NCBI GenBank assembly: GCA_046233115.1
Contig: JBJXHM010000008.1
Span: forward strand, 227,903-291,902
DNA: 64,000 nt
Direction of reading: 5' to 3'
Source of the DNA: JACOMY01 sp046233115
GTDB lineage: Bacteria; Pseudomonadota; Alphaproteobacteria; Kiloniellales; JACOMY01
The position numbers were made by a program, and so were the translations under genes. A model generated the notes under the pieces. The model had not been told where the DNA came from and ran no database searches. It saw only the letters and a list, made by a program, of their open reading frames with translations. The first letter of the stretch is position 1, and the number at the start of each line of letters is the position of its first letter. Shown one piece after another: positions 38,074 to 46,789 of the stretch.

Positions 38074-39387
38074 GTGATACGAGAGGAACTCGTCTTCGTC
38101 GGGGCGCCCGACATCGCCGGGCGGCTGCGCGGCAAGGCCTTTCCGCTGGTCGATCTCGAGCAGCGGCTGAAGCGGGGCCTGGGCTGGACCCCGACCAACG
38201 TGCAGATCACCTGCTTCGACCTGATCGCTGAGACCCCCTTCGGCCCGTTGGGCGACCTGATCATGCGCCCCGACCCGGCCGCCGAATCGCGGGTCGAGTT
38301 CGGCGACGGCGGCCCGGCGGACCACCTCTTCCTCGGCGATATCCTGGAGCTGGACGGTAGCCCCTGGTTCTGCTGCACCCGCAGCCTGCTGCGCGGCGCG
38401 CTGGAGCGGCTGAAGCGGGTCGCCGGCCTCGACCTGCTGATGGCCTTCGAGCATGAGTTCCACCTCAAGGGCGCGGCCCGGCCGCACGGCGATGCCTACA
38501 GCCTGGGCGGCTTCCGTGCGCAGGCGGCCTTCTGCGAGACCGTGGTGGCGGCGCTCAGGACCGGCGGGCTGAAGCCCGACACCATCATGAAGGAGTACGG
38601 CGCCGACCAGTACGAGGTGACGGTGGCGCCGGCACGCGGTCTGAGGGCGGCAGACGAAGCCTCGATCCTGCGCGAGATCGTGCGCAGCACCGCCCACCGC
38701 TTGGGGGACGAGGCGAGCTTCACGCCGCTGCGTAGCCCGGCCGGCGTCGGTAACGGCGTGCACATCCATATGAGCTTCCTCGACGGCGAGGGCCATCCGG
38801 CGACCTACGATCCGGCCGGCCCGCATGGCATGGCCGAGGTCACCGGCGCCTTCATCGCCGGTATCCTGAAGTACCTGGGCGCGATCGTAGCGCTGACCGC
38901 ACCCTCGGTGGTCTCCTACACCCGGCTCACCCCGCATCGCTGGAGTGCCGCCTTTAACAACCTCGGCGCCCAGGACCGCGAGGCGGCGGTTCGGCTTTGC
39001 CCCACCACCGGCAAGGACCCGGAGACCATCGCCCGGCAGTACAATTTCGAGTACCGGGCCTGTGACGCGGCGGCCTCGCCGCACCTGGCGCTCGCCGCCA
39101 TCATCCATGCCGGGGTGCAGGGCATCGAGGAGGGCCTGCCGGCCCCCAAGGCGACGCAGAGCGACCTCTCGCTGCTTGCGCCCGAGGTGCTGGCGGCCGA
39201 GGGCTTCCATCGCCTGCCGCTGACCCTGCCCGAGGCGCTGGACCGCTTCGCCGCCGATGCCACGGTGACCGGCTGGTTCCCCGAGGGCTTCGCCGAGATC
39301 TACTGCCAGCACAAGCGCGGGGAGCTGGCCTTCCTGCAGGGCAAGGCGATGACGGAGGTCTGCGCCGACTACGAGGCCTCCTACTGA
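38074..39387 (+). CDS. Glutamine synthetase family ligase (gamma-glutamyl-amine type)
   Basis: A 437-residue member of the glutamine synthetase superfamily, starting at a GTG at 38074 after GGGGAGA. The catalytic domain is visible as FEHEFHLKG (metal Glu), YGADQYEVTVAPA, NGVHIHMSF and HRWSAAFNN. It differs from housekeeping GlnA: it is short and lacks the adenylylation Tyr loop, as in PuuA-like gamma-glutamylpolyamine synthetases and related ligases. It is divergent from the deformylase and cysteine hydrolase genes. The likely reaction is ATP-driven joining of glutamate to an amine; the amine is not known. Confidence 0.87.
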   Translation: MIREELVFVGAPDIAGRLRGKAFPLVDLEQRLKRGLGWTPTNVQITCFDLIAETPFGPLGDLIMRPDPAAESRVEFGDGGPADHLFLGDILELDGSPWFCCTRSLLRGALERLKRVAGLDLLMAFEHEFHLKGAARPHGDAYSLGGFRAQAAFCETVVAALRTGGLKPDTIMKEYGADQYEVTVAPARGLRAADEASILREIVRSTAHRLGDEASFTPLRSPAGVGNGVHIHMSFLDGEGHPATYDPAGPHGMAEVTGAFIAGILKYLGAIVALTAPSVVSYTRLTPHRWSAAFNNLGAQDREAAVRLCPTTGKDPETIARQYNFEYRACDAAASPHLALAAIIHAGVQGIEEGLPAPKATQSDLSLLAPEVLAAEGFHRLPLTLPEALDRFAADATVTGWFPEGFAEIYCQHKRGELAFLQGKAMTEVCADYEASY

Positions 39388-39530
39388 CCTGCTGCGACAG
39401 ACCCGCCGACCGTGACGTTAGAACTTCGATGTAACAGCTTGATTCTTAGTCAATTGTCCTGAACTAGACCCTACGGCCCCCGCGGATTGGCCCTGGACCC
39501 GGCGTGAGAAAGGCGTCATCACTGGCAACG

Positions 39531-40232
39531 ATGTTGACGGACTTCAACGACCTCCTCGCGGCCGCCGTCGCCTTCGTCCTTGGACACTTCCTGCTGTCCA
39601 GCGTCAGCATCCGTCGTGCCCTGCTCCAGCGCCTTGGCGAGAAGGGCTTCCGCGCGCTCTACTCCCTGGTGATCGCCGTGGCCTTCGTCTGGATGCTGCT
39701 GTCCTACGGCAAGGCTCCCTTCTATCCGCTCTGGGATCCGCCGCTTTGGACCCGGCATCTGACGATGCTGATCATGCTGCCCGCGACCCTGCTCTTCGTC
39801 ATCGGTCTGGCCACGCCCTCGCCGACGGCGGTGGGCGGCGAGGAGCGCCTGGGCGAGGGCGATGCCAAGCCACCGGCCAGCGGCATCCTCTCGGTCACGC
39901 GGCATCCGTTCCTCTGCGGCGTCGCGCTCTATGCGGTGGCGCACCTGCTGGCCAACGGCGACCTGGCGACCGTGATCCTGATGTTGGGCCTGCTGATCCT
40001 CTCGGTCGGCGGCATGTACCACATCGACTACCGCCGCTCGCTGACCCTGGGGCCACTTTGGGGGCCGATCGTGATGAGCACCAGCCGACTGCCCTTCGCG
40101 GCGGTGCTGCAGGGTCGCGCGCGGCTGGATCTGGCCGGGATCGGCCTGTGGCGCCTGTTTCTTGCGCTCGCCGTCTATGCCGCCTTCATCCTGCTGCACC
40201 CGCTGGTGATCGGCGTGCCCATCCTGGTCTAG
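39531..40232 (+). CDS. NnrU-family membrane protein
   Basis: A 233-residue protein with about six membrane spans that matches the NnrU family (DFNDLLAAAVAFVLGHFLLSS near the start, TRHPFLCGVALYAVAHLLANGD in the middle). NnrU was named from nitric-oxide-related loci in Rhodobacter and resembles the isoprenylcysteine methyltransferase-like fold; its reaction is not proven. The ATG at 39531 is used; a GTG at 39504 is possible. Its stop shares the palindrome CTAG with the stop of the convergent LodB-like gene. Confidence 0.85.
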   Translation: MLTDFNDLLAAAVAFVLGHFLLSSVSIRRALLQRLGEKGFRALYSLVIAVAFVWMLLSYGKAPFYPLWDPPLWTRHLTMLIMLPATLLFVIGLATPSPTAVGGEERLGEGDAKPPASGILSVTRHPFLCGVALYAVAHLLANGDLATVILMLGLLILSVGGMYHIDYRRSLTLGPLWGPIVMSTSRLPFAAVLQGRARLDLAGIGLWRLFLALAVYAAFILLHPLVIGVPILV

Positions 40233-41326
40233 GGCTTCGTCATCTTGCGGCGGCGCTGCCAGAAGGGGCCGTCGAAACGGCTCTCCCTGGCATAGACCGT
40301 CGCCTGCTGGGCCAGGAAGTCCTGGACGCCGTGGGCCAGGCTGTCGGCGTAACGCGCAAGCGGTTCCCCGTCTCCCGCGAGTGCGGCCGCTACGCCCTCC
40401 GCCCCCTTGAGCGCCGACCAAAGGGCCGTGGTCATGCCGTGCGAGGAGAGCGGATCGAAGGCCGCTGCGGCATCGCCGACGGCGGCCCAGCCCTCGCCCA
40501 CCGCCGGGGCGAGCCAGGTGGTGCCGGCGCTGACGAGCTTGGGGGGGGCATCGGCGCGGTAGCCGGCCGAGTCCAGCCAGGGGCCGACGTAGCGCGTCTT
40601 CGCCAGAAGCTCCGGGAAGACTTGCGCCTGCCGGGTGACCTGCTTGGGCAGGAGGTCGCCGTCGGAGAAGTAGAGCAGGGCCATCCGCATGTCGTTCAGC
40701 AAGCTCGCGTACCACCAGCCGTCGGCTTGTGCCTCGATCAGCGTCGTGCGGGTCACGGCGACGTCGTTGGCAGGATCGCGCGCGAGGAAACAAGTCAGGG
40801 CGGCGAGACGGTCGGCGCGCAGGCGCGTGCTCCTGGAGCCGGCGACCACCGCCTTGCGGCCGCTGGCATCGATCAGGTAGCCGGCCTCCACAGGTCCACC
40901 CCCCGTCTCGATCCGCCAACCCTCGCCGCAGCGTGCGACGGCGGCGACGGGGCCTTCGATCCGCTGCCGCACGCGGCCCAGGGCGCGGGCGGCCAGATCC
41001 CGCTCGAAGGTTGGCCGGTTCAGGACCAGGGGCGGGCCTTCGGGGTGTTGCATCGCGCTGCGTTGCTGCAGCCGGTCGGAGCCCCAGCAGGAGACCAGGA
41101 GCTGTGCCGGGCGGTGGTAGGGCGCCTCCAGCAGGTCGAGAGCGCCGAGGCGGGCGAGGAGGGGACGCGCTGCTGCGGCCAGGTGCTCTCCCGGCTTGTC
41201 GTCATCGGCCAGCGGCGGTGCGATCCACAGCGGCGGGTGGCCGAGGTCGGCGAGGCGGAGACAGGCGGCAGCTCCGGCGATCCCACCCCCGACCACGGTG
41301 GGCGGAGCCGCCTTTGCTGCGGTCAA
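40229..41326 (-). CDS. LodB-like FAD-dependent oxidoreductase (quinone cofactor maturase)
   Basis: A 365-residue flavoprotein starting at a TTG at 41326, which overlaps the stop of the oxidase gene as TTGA. This start puts the FAD fingerprint VVGGGIAGAAACLRLADLG at residues 11-29; no ATG lies nearby. Further family features are GRKAVVAGSRSTRL and the second FAD segment EGWAAVGDAAAAFDPLSSHG. LodB-type proteins look like flavin halogenases and are needed to form the cysteine tryptophylquinone of LodA-type oxidases. The tight overlap supports joint production with the oxidase upstream. Its own substrate is inferred to be the unprocessed oxidase. Confidence 0.82.
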   Translation of the reverse strand: MTAAKAAPPTVVGGGIAGAAACLRLADLGHPPLWIAPPLADDDKPGEHLAAAARPLLARLGALDLLEAPYHRPAQLLVSCWGSDRLQQRSAMQHPEGPPLVLNRPTFERDLAARALGRVRQRIEGPVAAVARCGEGWRIETGGGPVEAGYLIDASGRKAVVAGSRSTRLRADRLAALTCFLARDPANDVAVTRTTLIEAQADGWWYASLLNDMRMALLYFSDGDLLPKQVTRQAQVFPELLAKTRYVGPWLDSAGYRADAPPKLVSAGTTWLAPAVGEGWAAVGDAAAAFDPLSSHGMTTALWSALKGAEGVAAALAGDGEPLARYADSLAHGVQDFLAQQATVYARESRFDGPFWQRRRKMTKP

Positions 41327-43392
41327 GGCAGCATGCCGTGCCCGGCCGACCAGTCGAAGCGCAGCTCGCGGGTCTCGGCGGCCCCGACCTCGACATAGAT
41401 CTCCGCCGGCAGGTCGGCCGGGCGGTCCGGGTCGCTGGGACCGGGTCGCTTGACCACGAAGCCCATGCGCTCCCACAGCGCGATCATGTTGCTGATGCCG
41501 TCCCAGTAGCTGGCATTGGCGTGATAGCCGATGCCAGGGACGGAGCGCGACCAGGGTAGACGTGTGTGGAAGAACTTACTGCGCTGCTCTGCGTCCAGGT
41601 CGCTGCGCATAGCCAGGTCGTAGAAGCGCTCCGACAGTACGTTCACCGGGATCGAGGCAGGCCACCAGACGGCATGCGGAAAGTCCTCTTGCAGGGTCAC
41701 GTGCTGGCAACTGAAGACGTCGCACTGCCAGGGCAGGCCCATCCAGCGCGTCAGGTCGCCTGCCATCTGCGGGCCGATCGCCGGCGGCACGCCATCCTTG
41801 CCGTCGAAGACCACTTCGGGGGTGAGCAGCAGTCCCAGGTCCTGAGTCAGCGCGGGGCGCTCACCCTGGGCCAGGCGGAAGGGCTCGCGCGTGGCGTCGT
41901 GGTGGCGGGCGTAGAGCGCCGCGTTGCGCAGCACGTAGGTCAGCTCCACCCCCGGATGAAAGGCACCGCCCGAGCAGGGCTCCAGCGCCGCCTCGGTCAG
42001 GGCGGCCGGTTGCTCGGCGAGCGGCAGGTCCTCCAGCGCCGTCACCCCGTCCAGCGGCACCTGGTCGAAGTCGTCCAGGAAGTCGCCGTCGGCCCAGGCC
42101 TGCAGGCGCGCGTACTGCAGCTTCGGAAACTGGAACCACTGCAGCGGGCTGCCGTTGTAGTTGACGCCATCGCCCAGCATGTAGGGGATCTTCAGGCGCT
42201 CGTCGCGGAAGGCCTCGGGACCGTTGTTGCCCGGGTTGCGGAACTGGGCGAAGACCGCCTTGCGCAGGTCTGCCGCCTCGGCGCCGGGATCGGCGAGGCG
42301 TTTGACGAAGTCCGGGTCCCCGAAGTCGCCGATCTCCATCCAGCCTTCGCGCAGGTGCGCGGCGTCGGTCAGCCAGGCCATCAGGGCGACGCGGCGCAGG
42401 GTGGGATAGATGTGCTTGCGGAACGAGAGCGGGCGTGGGTCGGCCGGGGTCCAGCCCTGCGCGACGTTGAGGTCCTCGACGACGTCGTAGAGCGTCGTGA
42501 TCGGCGGGATCTCCGGCGCGAAGTTGGGACCGACGCAGGCGACCCAGGCCGACTCTGCCTCCAGGGTCCGGCCGTCGGCCAGGGTGACCATGGCGGCGAC
42601 CGGACCGTCGCACCAGTCGTCGTACCAGCCGTCATTGTCGGCGAAGCTGGTGATCGGCGCGCCGGAAGGCGAACCGGCAAGCCCCTCGGCTGGAATGACG
42701 ATCAGGCGTCCGGCGGGATCGGTGCTCAGGGTGCCCAGGGGAACCGCGGTTCCGTTCCAGAACTGCCCGACCAGGCGGTGGCGGGCGTCCTGGCCGTCAG
42801 GATTGACGGCACGGCCGGAGATCTCCTTGGTGCCGCCGTCCACGATCAGCATGGCCTGCCGGTCCCGGTCGGGGACGATGTACTGGTTACGCTTCTGGCC
42901 CGGCAGTCCGGGGGCCAGCGCGCCGTTGTCCAGGGGGTTGTTGAAGCCGTACCAGGCGGCCTTGGTGTTGGCCAGGCCGACTTGCCAGGTGATGCGCGCC
43001 TGCGCCTCGGTGACCTCGCCGATCACCCGGTTTTCGGCATCGAAGGCATAGACCCGGAAGCGCTGTGCCTGACGCTTGATGCGGTAGTCGCCGTCCTTGA
43101 AGAAGTCCGCCGTCTTGTAGGTTCCGTCGGGCTCCGGCGGCAGGCCGGGGATTTCCGGTGCGAGGAACCACTTGGGGCTGCCGCCCACCCGGCAGATGCC
43201 GAGGGCCGGATAGACCCTGACATGAGCGATGTCCGCCCCCTCGGGCGCGGGCTCCGCGGCACTGCTTGCTGCCTGGGCGGCTCGGAAAGGCCAGGCCTTG
43301 CCGAGGGCGAGCGCACCGACGGCAGAGCTCGCCAGCAGGGTTCCGAGGAAATCCCGGCGGTTTTGCCCTCCGCTCTGGGGATTCTCTGGCAT
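41323..43392 (-). CDS. LodA/GoxA-like cysteine-tryptophylquinone amino-acid oxidase with Tat leader
   Basis: A 689-residue LodA-family protein. The family uses a cysteine tryptophylquinone for oxidative deamination of lysine or glycine, giving peroxide and ammonia. Family landmarks are VRVYPALGICRVGGS, RIKRQAQRFRVYAFD, the EPCSGGAFHPGVELTY block and GLPWQCDVFSCQHVT. Candidate crosslink residues are Cys562 and Trp576 or Trp577 (AVWWPASIP). Residues 10-40 form a twin-arginine leader (NRRDFLGTLLASSAVGALAL), so it should be exported folded. The start at 43392 gives that leader. It is cotranscribed with the LodB-like gene. The amino acid or amine substrate is not known. Confidence 0.85.
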   Translation of the reverse strand: MPENPQSGGQNRRDFLGTLLASSAVGALALGKAWPFRAAQAASSAAEPAPEGADIAHVRVYPALGICRVGGSPKWFLAPEIPGLPPEPDGTYKTADFFKDGDYRIKRQAQRFRVYAFDAENRVIGEVTEAQARITWQVGLANTKAAWYGFNNPLDNGALAPGLPGQKRNQYIVPDRDRQAMLIVDGGTKEISGRAVNPDGQDARHRLVGQFWNGTAVPLGTLSTDPAGRLIVIPAEGLAGSPSGAPITSFADNDGWYDDWCDGPVAAMVTLADGRTLEAESAWVACVGPNFAPEIPPITTLYDVVEDLNVAQGWTPADPRPLSFRKHIYPTLRRVALMAWLTDAAHLREGWMEIGDFGDPDFVKRLADPGAEAADLRKAVFAQFRNPGNNGPEAFRDERLKIPYMLGDGVNYNGSPLQWFQFPKLQYARLQAWADGDFLDDFDQVPLDGVTALEDLPLAEQPAALTEAALEPCSGGAFHPGVELTYVLRNAALYARHHDATREPFRLAQGERPALTQDLGLLLTPEVVFDGKDGVPPAIGPQMAGDLTRWMGLPWQCDVFSCQHVTLQEDFPHAVWWPASIPVNVLSERFYDLAMRSDLDAEQRSKFFHTRLPWSRSVPGIGYHANASYWDGISNMIALWERMGFVVKRPGPSDPDRPADLPAEIYVEVGAAETRELRFDWSAGHGMLP

Positions 43393-43546
43393 GCGACGAC
43401 TCTCCCTCTTCGCGACCCGGAGGGTAACGGTAGGGGGCGGAGTGCAACGAGGCCAAGGGTTTTCCGGCCGGGACGGCCTGTCTTGCGGCGAGATCGGTCG
43501 CTGCACTAGCATCTCCGCCGCAATGAATTGAGGCGGAGGAAGCCCG

Positions 43547-43807
43547 ATGATGAGATGTGCAGCGACAGCGATCCTGGCGATGACCCTGCTGACGGGGCCG
43601 GCCCTGGCCGACGATCAGCCCGTGAGCGATGCGGAGGCCAACCAGATCCAGAATGCGCTGAATGCCTTCGGTTGCGCCGGCGGAACCATGACCAAGGACA
43701 GCGGCGACGACGAGCCCTATGAGGTCAAGCGCGCGGAGTGCGAGCCTGGCTTCTACGACTTCGAGCTGGATGCCAAGTTCGGCGTGGTGGAGATCAGCCG
43801 CGACTGA
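43547..43807 (+). CDS. Small secreted PepSY-like protein
   Basis: An 86-residue protein with a signal peptide (CAATAILAMTLLTGPALA, cleavage before DD about residue 22) and a single short PepSY-like domain (NAFGCAGGTMTKDSGD...YDFELDAKFGVVEISRD). Such domains often inhibit or bind periplasmic proteases or sense ligands. It is divergent from the LodA-like gene, 154 bases apart. A GGCGGAGGAAG ribosome site precedes the ATG. Confidence 0.75.
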   Translation: MMRCAATAILAMTLLTGPALADDQPVSDAEANQIQNALNAFGCAGGTMTKDSGDDEPYEVKRAECEPGFYDFELDAKFGVVEISRD

Positions 43808-43827
43808 GAGACTGTTTCTTGATGCAC

Positions 43828-43900
43828 GGCACCGGCCCGCACCCCCGCCCACGGAAGTATCCTGGCACTGGGCGGTCGGGCGGGGGTGTGGGCCGGTGCC
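43828..43900. repeat. Palindromic repeat element, copy A
   Basis: A 23-base left arm at 43828-43850 (begins GGCACCGGCCCGCACCC) pairs with a right arm at 43878-43900 with 22 of 23 positions complementary (the mismatch is a G/T pair). The 27-base centre contains ACGGAAGTATCC. It is the same family as copies at 44640 and 59845 and lies in inverted orientation to copy B. It sits 20 bases past the PepSY gene and just beyond the end of the convergent SnoaL-like gene. Confidence 0.85.
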
Positions 43901-43948
43901 GCCGCGAGAATGGTCGAGCAGCCCATTCCCAGAAAGGTCGCTGGCCGC

Positions 43949-44386
43949 CTAGTCCAGCGGCGTTTCCTGGTAGACGTGCTCCAGCCACTTGCCGTCCTCC
44001 TTCTGGAAGATCAGCGTGACGCCGGCCCTGGGGGCGAGCGGCTTGCCCTTGTAGCTGCCGCCCATTTCGGCAACGAAGTAGAGCAAGGCCGCCGTGGGGC
44101 CGATGGCCTCGATTCTCAGCTCCGAGATCGGCTTCTGGGTGAAGATCAGATCTTTCGCTGTCTCGAGCTGGTAGTCGATGTCCTTGGCGCCGCCATAGTA
44201 GGGCGTGATGGCGATGTGGTCCGGGGTGGTGAGGGCCTTGATGGCCGCGCGATCCTGCTGTTCGAAGGCCAGGGTGATGGCCTCGAAGGCGGCGATGATC
44301 TCCCGTCTCAGGGTGACGTCGTCGGCCTTTGCCGGCCAGGTCGGAAGCACCAAGAGAAGGGCCAGGGACAGGACGACAAAGCGCAT
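43949..44386 (-). CDS. Secreted SnoaL-like / NTF2-fold protein
   Basis: A 145-residue protein with a signal peptide (RFVVLSLALLLVLPTWPAKA) and one NTF2-like cone fold of the SnoaL / SgcJ type (IIAAFEAITLAFEQQDRAAIKALTTPDHIAITP, later GVTLIFQKEDGKWLEHVYQE). The start at 44386 is set by AAGGAGGGAAACT directly upstream. Members of this fold bind small hydrophobic ligands or act as isomerases; no catalytic residues can be assigned. It ends near palindromic repeat copy A. Confidence 0.8.
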   Translation of the reverse strand: MRFVVLSLALLLVLPTWPAKADDVTLRREIIAAFEAITLAFEQQDRAAIKALTTPDHIAITPYYGGAKDIDYQLETAKDLIFTQKPISELRIEAIGPTAALLYFVAEMGGSYKGKPLAPRAGVTLIFQKEDGKWLEHVYQETPLD

Positions 44387-44608
44387 AGTTTCCCTCCTTG
44401 TTGACACAAGATCGTCGCCTTTGCTCTTGCACAATGGGGCTGTGAGTCCCCACGTGGCAAGATGATCGGCCAAGCCATTTGAATGAAAGCGACTTGGGGG
44501 CTTGCAGGCATGACAGGCTTTGGTGTCATGTGCGCGCACTCCGAAGAGATGAGGGAACCCAAGGGCGATGCGGCGAGCTAGGAGTCTTGGCGGCCTGTCG
44601 GTCGGTTT

Positions 44609-44634
44609 GAGAAGGGGCTGTTTAGCCCCTTCTC
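44609..44634. other. Perfect 11-base hairpin beside palindromic repeat B
   Basis: GAGAAGGGGCT (44609-44619) and AGCCCCTTCTC (44624-44634) form a perfect stem with a GTTT loop. It lies five bases before repeat copy B. No T tract follows on the plus strand, so it is not a standard terminator. Confidence 0.75.
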
Positions 44635-44639
44635 AAGGC

Positions 44640-44719
44640 GGCACCGGCCCACACCCCCGCCCGGCCGCCCAGTCCAGGATCCTTTCGTGGGTGGCCGGGC
44701 AGGGGCGTGGGCCGGTGCC
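44640..44719. repeat. Palindromic repeat element, copy B
   Basis: Left arm 44640-44662 and right arm 44697-44719 are complementary at 21 of 23 positions; both exceptions can form G/T pairs. Inner bases GGCCGCCC and GGGTGGCC extend the stem. The centre AGTCCAGGATCCTTTCGT resembles the centres of copies A (reversed) and C. It overlaps the possible 5' end of the helical-repeat protein gene. Confidence 0.85.
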
Positions 44720-46499
44720 GTGCAATCCTAAGCCGCCCCTGAGACGGACTGGACTGGGCCTTGCCGCGGCAACGCTGCTCGTCCTGTTGAGCTTTGCCGG
44801 CCAGACCTCGCTGGCGCAGGGGCCGGTGCTGACGCTCTGTCAGGAGGGGACCAAGGAGGCCTGCCGCCTGGGGCTGCTGGGCGAGGCCAAGGACATCGCG
44901 TTGGAGATGCCGCAGGACGACGCGCGCTTCCTGGCGCTGCAGGAGGTCGCCGATGGCCAGGCCCGCGCCGGCGCCTTCAAGGAGGCGACCGCCACCATCC
45001 GCGAGATCAGCAAGCAGGAGGTCCGCGATCTGGCCTGGCTCAGCCTTGCCGTCGACCTGGCCGCCGCCGGCCGCGAACTGGAGGTCGCGAGCGTCCTCAC
45101 CAGCGTCGCCGACAAGCTGGCCGCCGAACGCCTGCTGGCGACCCTGGTGGCCGAGTACGCCCGCAGCGGCCGCCTCGGCGCCGCCCGGCGCGCGCTTCAG
45201 GGCATCACCGACCCTGCCGACCAGGACCGCGCCCGCCTGCTGATCGTGATGCAGCAGGCCGCCAGCGGCGACCGCGCCGGCGCGCGCAGCACCGCCGAGG
45301 AAATCGCCTCGCCGGAAGACCGGGCTGCGGCCTATGCCTCCATCGCCAAGGCCGAGGCCGAGGCCGGCGAGTTCGGCGAGGCGCTCACCACCGCGCTGAA
45401 CCAGGTCTCGCCGTCGCGGCGCATCGACGTGCTGCATTTCATCGTCCTGGCCGAGGCGCTCGCGGGCCAGCACGACGCAGCCCTGGAAACGGCGGAGCGG
45501 ATCGAGGACAAGCGCTGGCGCGAGCGGGCACTCGCGACTCTCGCCGAGCAGGAGGCCTCGGCCGGCAAGATTGAGCGCGCCGAGGAGACGCTGTCCCGCC
45601 TCGAATCGGGAGGGCAGCGGGACCGGGCCTTGGAACTGGTGGCCTTGAGCCTGGCGGAGCATGCGGCAGGTGCACGGGCCGAGGCTCTGGTCCGCCAGAT
45701 CGAGGCGGCGGACCGGCGCGTTGGCGCACTCAGCGATCTCGCCATAGCGCGTGCGGCCAGCGGCCAGACCGCGGCGGCCAAGGGCCTGTTCCGCGAGGCG
45801 CTTGAGATCGCACTGGCGGTCGAGAACCAGCGTCTGGAAGATTTCCTGCTGGTGGCTTTGGCTTCTGCCATGGGGCGCTCCGGCATGGCGGACATGGCGC
45901 TGGAGGTTGGCGAGGGTCTGCCGGAGGGCGTCACCCGCGATGGCGTGCTGGTCCAGGCGAGCGCCGGCTACCTGCGCATGGGGCTGACGGTCCAGGCGCT
46001 CGACGCTGCCCGGGCGGTGACCTTCGACCAGGAGCGGGCGCTGGCGCTGCTCGGCATCGCGGCGGAGCTTGCCAAGACCGGCGACGACCAGGCCGACGAC
46101 CTCTTTGACGAGGTCGAGAGCATGGGCGAGGACGCGGCCGACGACTACGCCACCTCGCGCATCATGAGCAGCCTGGCCGAGACCCTGGGCGAGGTCGGCC
46201 GCATGGAGCAGGCGCTGACGGTGGCGCGGATGATCAAGGACGCGCCGCTGCGCGGCCGCACCCGCGCCTTCCTGGCCAAGCTGATCGCCGACAAGGGCGA
46301 CCTGCCTGGCGCGGTCTTCAAGGCGCGCAGCATCGTCGACCCCGACAGCCGCGCGCGGGCGCTGCTCACCATCGCGCTGGACCAGGCCAAGGCCGGCAAC
46401 TGGTCGGGTTTCTTTGGCCTGGTCGACGCCATGCCCGAACCAGCGACGCGAGTCCGCGGCCTGGTGGTCGCGGCACGGGAGCTGGGGATGGGGGAGTAG
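44715..46499 (+). CDS. Secreted alpha-helical (TPR-like) repeat protein
   Basis: A roughly 594-residue exported protein of helical repeats. The hydrophobic leader GLGLAAATLLVLLSFAG followed by QTSLAQ is a signal peptide. The rest is tandem helix pairs of about 33-37 residues with TPR-like spacing (A-x-x-x-A-x-A-G then A-x-x-x-A-x-x-I), for example AEYARSGRLGAARRALQGI and AKAEAEAGEFGEALTTALNQ. No catalytic motif was seen; a periplasmic scaffold is likely. The start is uncertain: GTG at 44715 gives a compact leader, but the frame is open to an ATG at 44568 with AAGGG upstream, and that reading would translate through repeat copy B. Confidence 0.7.
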   Translation: MPCNPKPPLRRTGLGLAAATLLVLLSFAGQTSLAQGPVLTLCQEGTKEACRLGLLGEAKDIALEMPQDDARFLALQEVADGQARAGAFKEATATIREISKQEVRDLAWLSLAVDLAAAGRELEVASVLTSVADKLAAERLLATLVAEYARSGRLGAARRALQGITDPADQDRARLLIVMQQAASGDRAGARSTAEEIASPEDRAAAYASIAKAEAEAGEFGEALTTALNQVSPSRRIDVLHFIVLAEALAGQHDAALETAERIEDKRWRERALATLAEQEASAGKIERAEETLSRLESGGQRDRALELVALSLAEHAAGARAEALVRQIEAADRRVGALSDLAIARAASGQTAAAKGLFREALEIALAVENQRLEDFLLVALASAMGRSGMADMALEVGEGLPEGVTRDGVLVQASAGYLRMGLTVQALDAARAVTFDQERALALLGIAAELAKTGDDQADDLFDEVESMGEDAADDYATSRIMSSLAETLGEVGRMEQALTVARMIKDAPLRGRTRAFLAKLIADKGDLPGAVFKARSIVDPDSRARALLTIALDQAKAGNWSGFFGLVDAMPEPATRVRGLVVAARELGMGE

Positions 46500-46789
46500 C
46501 CGGTGCGGGACGGTGGGCCACCGGTCGACTGGGTTCATGGCGGAATGAGCCCGCAAAGCTGTGTCCCGTGCCACAATAAACGATATATTGTACTGGTTGT
46601 ATCACAGTTTTCAAAAATATGTTTTGATGGTAGGTGTTATTTTTGATCAGTCGTATTAACCATTCGTGATGGATCAATCCAATATATGAGTTCGTGTGTC
46701 TTGGGCTGGCTTTGAATATTTGCTAAAGTGGACATCGGATATCGGCTTTGATGCCGATGGTGCGGAGACTCCACCTGGGAGAAAAGGCC
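46500..46789. other. AT-rich intergenic stretch before the methyltransferase gene
   Basis: No gene is seen. Bases 46573-46745 are markedly AT-rich, with the near-palindrome ACGATATATTGT and runs of A and T, in contrast to the GC-rich flanks. It probably carries the promoter of the methyltransferase gene and may be an import. Confidence 0.45.
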
